From Phosphoribacter sp964647395 (lineage in GTDB: Bacteria > Actinomycetota > Actinomycetes > Actinomycetales > Dermatophilaceae), in assembly GCA_964647395.1 (NCBI GenBank), contig CAZYHR010000071.1, forward strand, positions 1-18,155: DNA of 18,155 nucleotides, written 5' to 3'. The position numbers and the translations under genes were made by a program. The notes under the pieces are model-generated. The model had not been told where the DNA came from and made no database searches. It worked only from the letters and a program-made list of their open reading frames with translations. This document shows positions 9,005 through 14,985 of the stretch, piece by piece (position 1 is the stretch's first letter; each line of letters starts with the position of its first letter).

Positions 9005-10531
9005 TCAGGTCTCCAAGGGGTCGGTGGGACGGGCGGCGCACCGCCACAGGTGGATCTGGGCATAGGAGCGCCAGGGCCGCCACCGCTCGGCCAGGCCGGC
9101 CGGCTCCGCGTGGACGTCGAGGCGGGCCAGGGCGTGCCGGGTGCCGGCGTCGGTCGGCAGCAGGATGTCGGGGTCGCCGAGGGCCCGCAGCGCGATGTAG
9201 TCGGCGGTCCACGGCCCGATGCCGGGCAGCGCGAGCAGTCGCGAGCGCACCTCGGCCCGGTCGGCGCTGCGGTCCAGGGCGATGCTGCCCTCGGCCAGGG
9301 CAGCGCCCAGGGTGCGCAGCGCGCGAGCCCGGGTCCGGGGCATCGGGTATGCCGCGTCCGGCAGTTGCGCGAACGTCGCCGCCTCAGGCAGCAGGTGGGT
9401 CAGCCCGGGTAGGCCCAGGTCGACGGGCTCGCCGTGCTCCTGCACCAGCCGGGCGAGCAGGGTGCGGGCCCGGGTCACCGAGATCTGCTGGCCGAGCACG
9501 GCCCGCACCGCGACCTCGTCACCGTCGACCTGGCCGGGCACCCGCAGCCCGGGGCAGGCCCGGACCAGCGGCCCGAGCAGCTCGTCGGCGCCCAGCACGG
9601 CCGCGACCGCCACCGGGTCGGCGTCGGCATCGAGCAGCCGACGGGTGCGCTCGACCGCCGCCGTGAGGTCGCGCAGGTCGGCCAGCCAGATGGTGGCCGG
9701 CACCTGGACGGTGCCGGGCCCGGGCTCGTCGGTCAGGGTCACCCGGACCGCGCCGGGGCCGCGGGGCAGGCGCAGCGTGCGGGTGTAGGTCACCGGGCCG
9801 GCCGGGGACTGCTGGACCAGTTCCACTCCCGGCACCGCCCGAGGGGCCAGGAACGCGCCCAGGCTCCGGCCGGCGAACGGACTGCGCACCGCGAGCCGGA
9901 CGGTGATCGGGCCGAGCGCTCCGGGGCCGGCCCACGGCCGCGGCGGGCGCCCGGTGCGCCGGTGACGCAGGTCGGTGGGCGAGGCGGCATACACCTGGCG
10001 GATCGTGTCGTTGAACTGGCGCAGGCTGGCGAAGCCGGCGGCGAACGCCACGTCGACGAAGGGGAGCTCGCTAGTCTCGATGAGGGTCCGCGCGGTCTGG
10101 GCGCGCCGGGCCCGGGCCAGCGCGAGCGGTCCGGCGCCCAACTCGCCGACCAGGATCCGGTGCAGCTGCCGCTCGCTGTAACCCAGCCGGGCGGCCAGCC
10201 CGGGCACCCCGGCGCGGTCCACCAGCCCGTCGGAGATCAGCCGCATCGCCCGGCCGGCGACGTCGGCCCGGCCGTCCCAGGCGGGGCTGCCCGGGGTGGC
10301 GTCCGGCAGGCAGCGCCGGCAGGCCCGGAACCCGGCGGCCTGGGCCGCCGCCGCAGTCGGGTGGAAGGTGACGTTGCGCCGGGCCGGGGTCCGGGCCGGG
10401 CAGGACGGCCGGCAGTAGATGCCGGTCGTGCACACCCCGGTGTAGAACACCCCGTCGAACCTGCGGTCCCGGCTGTCGACGGCGCGGTAACAGGCCTGCT
10501 CGTCAAGCTCGGCGGGTGTCATGCCCTCCAT
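9005..10531 (-). CDS. Fused AdaA methylphosphotriester transferase/AraC regulator and AlkA DNA glycosylase
   Basis: A 508-residue fusion. Residues about 5-80 are the Ada zinc domain with Cys40, Cys44, Cys71 and Cys74 (Ada Cys38, 42, 69, 72); Cys40 in YCRPSC is the expected acceptor for methyl groups from phosphotriesters. Residues about 90-195 are an AraC-type DNA-binding domain. Residues about 205-310 match the AlkA N-terminal domain, and about 320-505 the HhH-GPD glycosylase fold with LPGIGPWTADYIALRALGD and Asp461 in LLPTDAG as catalytic aspartate. It should sense alkylation, activate transcription and excise 3-methyladenine-type bases. The start is ATG 10531, or ATG 10522 nine bases on; both overlap the end of the preceding gene (by 29 or 20 nt), so it is part of a coupled operon with no free promoter directly upstream. 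Ogt follows after 1 nt. Confidence 0.95.
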   Translation of the reverse strand: MEGMTPAELDEQACYRAVDSRDRRFDGVFYTGVCTTGIYCRPSCPARTPARRNVTFHPTAAAAQAAGFRACRRCLPDATPGSPAWDGRADVAGRAMRLISDGLVDRAGVPGLAARLGYSERQLHRILVGELGAGPLALARARRAQTARTLIETSELPFVDVAFAAGFASLRQFNDTIRQVYAASPTDLRHRRTGRPPRPWAGPGALGPITVRLAVRSPFAGRSLGAFLAPRAVPGVELVQQSPAGPVTYTRTLRLPRGPGAVRVTLTDEPGPGTVQVPATIWLADLRDLTAAVERTRRLLDADADPVAVAAVLGADELLGPLVRACPGLRVPGQVDGDEVAVRAVLGQQISVTRARTLLARLVQEHGEPVDLGLPGLTHLLPEAATFAQLPDAAYPMPRTRARALRTLGAALAEGSIALDRSADRAEVRSRLLALPGIGPWTADYIALRALGDPDILLPTDAGTRHALARLDVHAEPAGLAERWRPWRSYAQIHLWRCAARPTDPLET

Positions 10532-11042
10532 TGTCGCCGACCAAGGGTGCCGTCACTCGCGGGAATCGGACATCGCGGGCCAGCCACCGGGGCGGCGGCG
10601 CCGTCGCCCCGGGCCGACGGGTCAACCCCGATGCGACCGGCGCGACGACGCTGGCCCCGGCAGGAACCGCCGGGGTGATGCGCGGGATCCTCGTCGTCGG
10701 CGCGTCCACGGGTGGGGCGGGCTGGTCCTGCGGCGTCTCGGCCTGGCGCTGCAGGGCCTGGCGCAGCGCGGCGACCACCCCGTCGAGCCACTCGTCGACC
10801 GGCAGCTCGGCATAGCGGCGGCCGCGGCGCCGGGCCCGGAACTGCTCGTCGAGCACCTGCTCGGGCAGGTCCGGCGTGATCCCCTCACGCAGCCGGCCGA
10901 CCAGCCGGGCCAGGAAGGCGTCCACCTCGGCCGCGTCGTAGCCGATGCCCCACGAGACGGTCGGCAGGTTCACCTGGGCGACCTGCCGGGCCAACCGTTC
11001 GTGCGGGTGCGGGCGGCGACCCCCAGGGGGCGCCGCGGTCAT
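10503..11042 (-). CDS. Small DivIVA-domain protein with two DivI1A-like repeats
   Basis: A 179-residue protein read from the ATG at 11042, whose first bases overlap the upstream stop (ATGA). Residues 26-51 contain GIGYDAAEVDAFLARL, the DivIVA-type motif. Residues 68-93 repeat it in the same register (RRYAELPVDEWLDGVV), with Tyr35/Tyr77, Val40-Asp41/Val82-Asp83 and Leu44/Leu86 aligned, 42 residues apart. The remainder (about 94-179) is rich in Pro, Ala, Arg and Thr, with no membrane segment. DivIVA proteins bind curved membranes and recruit polar or septal partners through coiled coils; no long coiled coil is visible here, so membrane binding is uncertain. The 3' end overlaps ada-alkA. The real function is unknown. 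The longer open frame reaching 11609 is antisense-like extension and is not used. Confidence 0.8.
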   Translation of the reverse strand: MTAAPPGGRRPHPHERLARQVAQVNLPTVSWGIGYDAAEVDAFLARLVGRLREGITPDLPEQVLDEQFRARRRGRRYAELPVDEWLDGVVAALRQALQRQAETPQDQPAPPVDAPTTRIPRITPAVPAGASVVAPVASGLTRRPGATAPPPRWLARDVRFPRVTAPLVGDNGGHDTRRA

Positions 11043-11572
11043 ACCGCGTGGCCCAGGTGCGCCAGCGACTGGCGCAACAGCACCCCGTGGCCGCCGGCCA
11101 TCTCCCCGCTGCCGGCCAGTTGGGCCGCCTCCGACGGGGTGAGCCAGGCCAGGTCCAGGGCGTTGCCCTGCGGGACGCAGTCGCCCATGAGCACGACGAC
11201 GTAGCCCAGGGCCACGGCGTGCTGACGGGGGTCGTGGAAGGGCGTCACCCCAGGCGTGGGGAAGTACTCGGCGACCGCGAACGGCTGCGGCGCGAGGGGC
11301 ACCTGCGGCAACGCCATCGGCCCCAGGTCGCGCTCGACGTGCCGCAGGATCGCGTCGCGCAGCCGCTCGTGATAGAGCACCCGGCCGGCCACCAGTTCCC
11401 GCTGGATCCGGCCCGCCTCGGTGGCCCGCAGCAGCAGCCCCACCGAGGTCACCTGGGACCGCTCGTCGACCCGCACCGGCACGACGTTGACGTAGAGGAT
11501 CGGCAACCGCTCGCGGGCGTCGCGCAACTGGTCCGGGCTGAGCCAGCCGCCCCGCGTCTCGGTCTCCTGCAT
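11039..11572 (-). CDS. DUF4916 / Nudix-like protein with degenerate Nudix box
   Basis: A 177-residue protein typical of the actinobacterial DUF4916 group (GWLSPDQLRDARERLPILY near the N-terminus; AVAEYFPTPGVTPFHDPRQH in the middle; a C-terminal GGHGVLLRQSLAHLG). Its helix region can be laid on the Nudix box G-x5-E-x7-REUxEExGU: Gly63, Glu69, Arg77, Val79 and Gly84 fit, but the positions of the three catalytic glutamates are His78, Arg81 and Asp82. Normal metal-dependent Nudix hydrolysis is therefore doubtful, and the substrate cannot be inferred. It is the first gene of the operon; the stop overlaps the DivIVA-like start by 4 nt. The ATG at 11572 is supported by CACAAT exactly 6 nt upstream and by the family N-terminus. 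Confidence 0.88.
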   Translation of the reverse strand: MQETETRGGWLSPDQLRDARERLPILYVNVVPVRVDERSQVTSVGLLLRATEAGRIQRELVAGRVLYHERLRDAILRHVERDLGPMALPQVPLAPQPFAVAEYFPTPGVTPFHDPRQHAVALGYVVVLMGDCVPQGNALDLAWLTPSEAAQLAGSGEMAGGHGVLLRQSLAHLGHAV

Positions 11573-11578
11573 GCCTCG

Positions 11579-11634
11579 ATTGTGTCAGTCCCGGGCGCCG
11601 CCCTGACACCCGGCACCGGCGCCCGTGCCAAGAT
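11579..11634. promoter_or_regulatory. Divergent promoter region with 7-bp inverted repeat
   Basis: GTGTCAG (11582-11588) and CTGACAC (11603-11609) are a perfect inverted repeat with a 14-bp centre, so the half-sites are 21 bp apart. The left half overlaps CACAAT (11584-11579, minus strand), the proposed -10 of the operon beginning at 11572. The right half, read as CTGACA, resembles a -35 for the plus-strand gene, whose -10 candidate is CAAGAT (11629-11634) preceded by TGC, though the spacing of 20 nt is long. An operator shared by both genes is plausible. Confidence 0.45.
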
Positions 11635-11641
11635 GGCGGCC

Positions 11642-12028
11642 ATGGCGCACGCTCAGGGAACGTTCGCGATCACCATGACCCCCGGCCCGGCCGAGCTCGA
11701 CGGCGCCGCCGCGCGGCTGGACTTCACCAAGGCCTGGTCCGGTGACCTCGAGGGCACCGGCGCCGGGCTCATGGTGTCCGCCGGCGACCCGGGCGCCGGC
11801 GCGGCCGGCTACGTGGCGCTCGAGGTGTTCACCGGCCGGCTCGCCGACCGGTCGGGTGGGTTCGCGTTCGCGCAGTTCGGCCGGCTGGTGGACGGCACGC
11901 CGAGCCTGACGTATGCCGTGGTGCCCGGCTCCGGGTCGCAGCAGCTGGCCGGGATCACCGGCAGCCTGGAACTCACCGTCGACCAGGACGGCACGCACCA
12001 CTACGACCTCGACTACGAACTGCCCTGA
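11642..12028 (+). CDS. DUF3224 domain protein
   Basis: A 128-residue protein matching DUF3224, a small beta-barrel-like family common in actinobacteria with no settled function. Visible signatures are AQGTFAITMTP at the start, the central GDLEGTGAG and GAAGYVALEVFTGRL, the AVVPGSGSQQLAGITGSLEL segment and HHYDLDYELP at the end. No signal peptide or membrane segment is seen, so it is probably cytosolic. Two in-frame ATGs exist (11633 and 11642); the second is preferred because the family N-terminus begins there and CAAGAT ends 7 nt before it. The in-frame open stretch upstream of 11633 runs antisense through the Nudix-like gene and is not coding. It converges with the GlcD-type gene 25 bp downstream. 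Confidence 0.85.
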   Translation: MAHAQGTFAITMTPGPAELDGAAARLDFTKAWSGDLEGTGAGLMVSAGDPGAGAAGYVALEVFTGRLADRSGGFAFAQFGRLVDGTPSLTYAVVPGSGSQQLAGITGSLELTVDQDGTHHYDLDYELP

Positions 12029-12055
12029 GACCCGCCGGCCGCCGCCGCCCGGGTC
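12029..12055. terminator. Possible short shared terminator (DUF3224 / GlcD-like)
   Basis: GACCCG (12029-12034) and CGGGTC (12050-12055) form a 6-bp stem around a GC-rich 15-nt loop between the two convergent stop codons, the right arm overlapping the oxidase stop. The stem is short and lacks a T-run, so confidence is modest. Confidence 0.4.
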
Positions 12056-13406
12056 AATAGACCTTGCCGGGGTTCATGATCCCCCGCGGGTCGAAGACCG
12101 CCTTGACCGCCCGCTGCCGGGCCAGCTCGGCCGCACCGAGCTCCCAGACCAGGTGCCGCCGCTTGGCGGTGCCGACCCCGTGTTCGCCGGTGATCGTGCC
12201 GCCCAGCTCGAGCACCGCCCGCAGCAGCTCGTCGAGGGCGGCCTCGGCCCGGTGCAGCCCGTCGGCGTCGTCGCGCTCGAAGAACAGCGACGGGTGCAGG
12301 TTGCCGTCGCCCCCGTGCCCGGACAGGGTGATCTCCACCCCGCTGCGGGCCGAGATGTCCTGGCCCACCCGCACCAGGTCGGCCAGCCGGCCCACCGGCA
12401 CGCAGGCGTCCTCGGCCAGCCGCCCGCCCTTGCGCTCGAGGGCATGGTTGAGCATCCGCCGGCCGTTCATCAGCAGGTCGGCCTCCATCCGGTCCTCGGC
12501 GACCGCGATGTCGGTGGCGCCCGCGGCAGCCAGCGCCGCGGCATACCGTTGCACGTCCTCGCCGGCGTGGTCCGGCCGGTCGGACTGCACGAGCAGCGCC
12601 GCCTCGCAGTCGGCGGGGAAGCCGAAGTCGCCGACCTCCTGGACGGCGAGCACCGACGCGCGGTCGAGGAACTCCAGCAGCGCCGGCCGGTGCCGGTCGG
12701 CCCGCACGGCGAGCACCCCGCGCACCGCCGCGTCCAGGGAGTCGAAGGTCGCCAGGGCGGTCAGCGCCGGGTCGGGCGCGGGCACCAGCCGCAGGTAGGC
12801 CGCGGTGACCACGCCCAGCGTCCCCTCCGAGCCGACGACCAGCCCGGTCAGGTCGTAGCCGGCCACGCCCTTGGCGGTGCGCCGGCCGGTGCGCATCCGC
12901 TCCCCGCCGGGCAGCACGACCTCCAGGCCGAGCACGTAGTCGGCGGTCACCCCGTACTTGACGCAGCACAGGCCGCCGGCGTTGGTGGCGATGTTGCCGC
13001 CCAGGGTGGAGGTGTCGGCGGAGGCCGGGTCGGGCGGATAGGCCAGCCCGACCTCGGCGGCTGCGGCCTTGAGCTGCTGGGTGACGACCCCCGGCCCGAC
13101 CCGGGCCAGCGCCTCGACCGGGTCGATGTCGATGCCGCCGAGGCCCTCGACGTTGAGCACGACGCAGCCCTCGGTGGCCACCGCCGCGCCGGTCAGCGCG
13201 GTGCGCGCCCCCTGGGGCACGACCGGTAGGCCGCCGGCCTGGGCCTCGGTGAGCACGGCCACGACGTCGTCGACGTCCCGGGCGCGCACCAATTCGAAGT
13301 CGACCGGCGCGGTGGCACCGAAGCTGGCGTCCACGGCATACGAGGCCTTGACGTCGGGATCGCGGACCATCGCCTCCTCGGGCAGCAGGTCCTCGGGAAG
13401 GGACAT
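12054..13406 (-). CDS. FAD-linked oxidase, GlcD/D-lactate dehydrogenase type
   Basis: A 450-residue flavoprotein of the VAO/PCMH family that oxidises a 2-hydroxy acid; glycolate and D-lactate are the usual substrates, but this cannot be settled from sequence. The N-terminal FAD-binding half shows PQGARTALTGAAV, DPASADTSTLGGNIATNAGG and VGSEGTLGVVTAAYLRLVP. The C-terminal FAD-oxidase half has HGGDGNLHP at 364-372, a likely substrate/metal site, and EHGVGTAKRRHL from 408, ending FDPRGIMNPGKVY. A GlcE or GlcF partner is not encoded nearby. ATG 13406 is chosen; TAGGGT ends 5 nt upstream on the minus strand, which could be a -10 for a leaderless mRNA or a weak Shine-Dalgarno. It is divergent from the CoA-transferase gene and shares a 55-bp intergenic region with it. 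Confidence 0.9.
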   Translation of the reverse strand: MSLPEDLLPEEAMVRDPDVKASYAVDASFGATAPVDFELVRARDVDDVVAVLTEAQAGGLPVVPQGARTALTGAAVATEGCVVLNVEGLGGIDIDPVEALARVGPGVVTQQLKAAAAEVGLAYPPDPASADTSTLGGNIATNAGGLCCVKYGVTADYVLGLEVVLPGGERMRTGRRTAKGVAGYDLTGLVVGSEGTLGVVTAAYLRLVPAPDPALTALATFDSLDAAVRGVLAVRADRHRPALLEFLDRASVLAVQEVGDFGFPADCEAALLVQSDRPDHAGEDVQRYAAALAAAGATDIAVAEDRMEADLLMNGRRMLNHALERKGGRLAEDACVPVGRLADLVRVGQDISARSGVEITLSGHGGDGNLHPSLFFERDDADGLHRAEAALDELLRAVLELGGTITGEHGVGTAKRRHLVWELGAAELARQRAVKAVFDPRGIMNPGKVY

Positions 13407-13461
13407 GCTCGACCCTAACCCGACGCTGCCGCGGTCCGGCGGGGTGCGACATAGTTAACCC
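13407..13461. promoter_or_regulatory. Divergent promoter region of GlcD-like and CoA-transferase genes
   Basis: On the plus strand CATAGT (13450-13455) is followed by 6 nt and the ATG at 13462. On the minus strand TAGGGT (13417-13412) is followed by 5 nt and the ATG at 13406. No convincing Shine-Dalgarno lies before ATG 13462. No -35 box or operator palindrome stands out. Confidence 0.45.
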
Positions 13462-14697
13462 ATGTCCGCCACCCAGCGAGAGGTCGTCGACCTCCTCGAG
13501 TCGCTGCCCCCCAACCCGCGCATCGTCGCATCCGGCAATGCCGCGCCCCCCTTCGAACTGCTGCGCGTCGCCGACGCCGCGTTGCCGGAGTTCACCCTCA
13601 ACATGCTCGCCGCGCACGTCGGGCTGCCCTCCCGGGAGGGCATCACCCATGAGACGTCCTTCGTCGGCCCGGGGATGCGGCGCAGCCCGCACCTGTCCTA
13701 CGTGCCGTGCCGGCTGTCGATGGTGCCGTTGCTGTTCAAGCGCACGCTTCCGGTCGACTGCGTCATCGCGCACACCTCGACGCCCTACGACGGCAAGCTC
13801 TCGCTGGGCATCGAGACCAACGTCATCGTCGGAGCGATCGAGGCCTGCAAGGCCCGCGGCGGCATCGTCATCGCCCAGGCCAACACGCGGATGCCCTACA
13901 CCTTCGGCGACGCCGAGCTACCGCTGGACATCTTCGACGCCGTCTTCGAGGTCGACCTGCCGATCGCGCACCGCGAGGAGCGGGTCATCACCGGCCCGGC
14001 CGAGGGCGACGCCGGCGTCATCGGCGAGCTCGTGTCGCGTCGGGTCTCGGACGGCTCGACCCTGCAGCTGGGCATCGGGATGGTGCCCGACGCGACGCTG
14101 CCCGGGCTGACCCGCAAGAAGGGCCTGGGCATCTGGACCGAGATGTTCTCCGACGGGGTGCTCTCGCTCATCGAGGCCGGGGCCATGGACCCCGACCGCA
14201 AGATCACCGCCTCGTTCTCGGTCGGCAGCGGCGAGTTGCTGCGCTGGATGCACCGCAACGAACAGGTGCTCATGCTGCGCACCGAGACGACCAACGCGCC
14301 GGCCCGGATCGCCCAGCAGCCGATGATGACCTCGATCAACACGGCCCTGCAGGTCGACCTGTTCGCCCAGGCCAACGCCTCCCGGATCAAGGCGCGGATC
14401 CACTCCGGCTTCGGCGGCCAGACCGACTTCATCGTCGGGGCCCTGCACTCGCCCGGCGGGCAGGCGATCATGGCGCTGCGGTCCTGGCACCCCAAGGCGC
14501 AGGTCTCGACCATCGTGCCGCTCATCGAGGAGCCGCTGACCTCGTTCCAGCACAGCGCGGTGGTCACCGAGCAGGGCGTCGCCGAGGTCTTCGGCGTCGA
14601 CCAGTCCCACCAGTGCTGGGGCATCATCAACAAGTGCGCCCACCCGAGCGTCCGCGACGAGCTCTGGGAGGAGGCCCACGAGATGGGCCTGGCCTGA
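13462..14697 (+). CDS. Acetyl-CoA hydrolase / CoA-transferase family protein
   Basis: A 411-residue member of the acetyl-CoA hydrolase/transferase family, which includes succinyl-CoA:acetate and 4-hydroxybutyrate CoA-transferases. Key sites are Glu227 in GIWTEMFSDGV, corresponding to the catalytic glutamate of 4-hydroxybutyrate CoA-transferase, and GFGGQTDFIVGA, the glycine-rich CoA-loop; the STPYDGKLSLGIETNV and EQGVAEVFG segments also fit. It may move CoA between acetate and short acyl groups; the exact acceptor is not readable. The ATG at 13462 is fixed by family alignment and the CATAGT element 6 nt upstream. It is probably monocistronic, ending before a hairpin at 14704-14739. Its linkage to the divergent 2-hydroxy-acid oxidase hints at organic-acid metabolism, but this is weak evidence. 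Confidence 0.92.
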   Translation: MSATQREVVDLLESLPPNPRIVASGNAAPPFELLRVADAALPEFTLNMLAAHVGLPSREGITHETSFVGPGMRRSPHLSYVPCRLSMVPLLFKRTLPVDCVIAHTSTPYDGKLSLGIETNVIVGAIEACKARGGIVIAQANTRMPYTFGDAELPLDIFDAVFEVDLPIAHREERVITGPAEGDAGVIGELVSRRVSDGSTLQLGIGMVPDATLPGLTRKKGLGIWTEMFSDGVLSLIEAGAMDPDRKITASFSVGSGELLRWMHRNEQVLMLRTETTNAPARIAQQPMMTSINTALQVDLFAQANASRIKARIHSGFGGQTDFIVGALHSPGGQAIMALRSWHPKAQVSTIVPLIEEPLTSFQHSAVVTEQGVAEVFGVDQSHQCWGIINKCAHPSVRDELWEEAHEMGLA

Positions 14698-14703
14698 CCC
14701 GAC

Positions 14704-14739
14704 TGCGCCGCGGAAGGGCTGGTTCGCTTCGGCGGCGCA
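14704..14739 (+). terminator. Terminator-like hairpin after the CoA-transferase gene
   Basis: 14704-14716 and 14727-14739 pair as 8 bp, one mismatch (14712/14731) and 4 bp, around a 10-nt loop. It starts 7 nt after the stop codon. No T-run follows. The right arm overlaps the expected -35 region of the ileS promoter. Confidence 0.6.
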
Positions 14740-14745
14740 CTCCCG

Positions 14746-14751
14746 TAGAAT
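14746..14751 (+). promoter_or_regulatory. ileS leader -10 element
   Basis: TAGAAT is a near-consensus -10; transcription would begin about 14757-14758, directly at the base of the T-box Stem I. The -35 region (about 14723-14728) is a poor match and lies in the upstream hairpin. Confidence 0.6.
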
Positions 14752-14757
14752 CGTCGG

Positions 14758-14985
14758 ACAGGCGTCGACCCGGCCATCACCGGTGAGCCTCCGGAAGAAC
14801 AGCCGGGCGCGCGGCAGCCAGCCGCGCGGCATACCGGCCCAGTAGAACCGGACGGGAGGGCCCGTCACAGCCTGGGACCAGAGTGGCCGGCGCGCCCAGG
14901 GCGCGTCGGCAAGCGGGGTGGTACCGCGGCGCGTGCGTCGTCCTCGTGTCAGACCGAGCGACCGTCCGATCCAGGAGCCAGACCC
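14758..14985 (+). promoter_or_regulatory. T-box riboswitch of ileS (Ile, compact Stem I)
   Basis: The T-box sequence AAGCGGGGTGGTACCGCGG is at 14911-14929; TGGT at 14919-14922 can pair with the ACCA end of uncharged tRNA-Ile. A short Stem I forms from AGGC (14760-14763)/GCCT (14787-14790) and CCGG (14770-14773)/CCGG (14780-14783), with the loop CCATCA presenting ATC (14776-14778), an isoleucine specifier. Further stems are CGCGCGGC/GCCGCGCG (14808-14815/14821-14828), GACGGG/CCCGTC (14851-14856/14861-14866) and CGCGCCC/GGGCGCG (14891-14897/14899-14905). There is no terminator with a T-run before the GTG, so control is probably at translation by hiding AGGAG (14973-14977), as described for actinobacterial ileS T-boxes. 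I could not define the exact sequestering pairing. Confidence 0.93.

Noticed and set aside
11048..11641. N-terminal extension of the DUF3224 frame
   Set aside because: It is antisense to the Nudix-like gene, and the family N-terminus begins at 11642.
12013..13773. 586-residue minus-strand frame over the GlcD-type gene
   Set aside because: The other minus frame encodes the recognisable FAD oxidase; this one is a repetitive Arg/Gly shadow.
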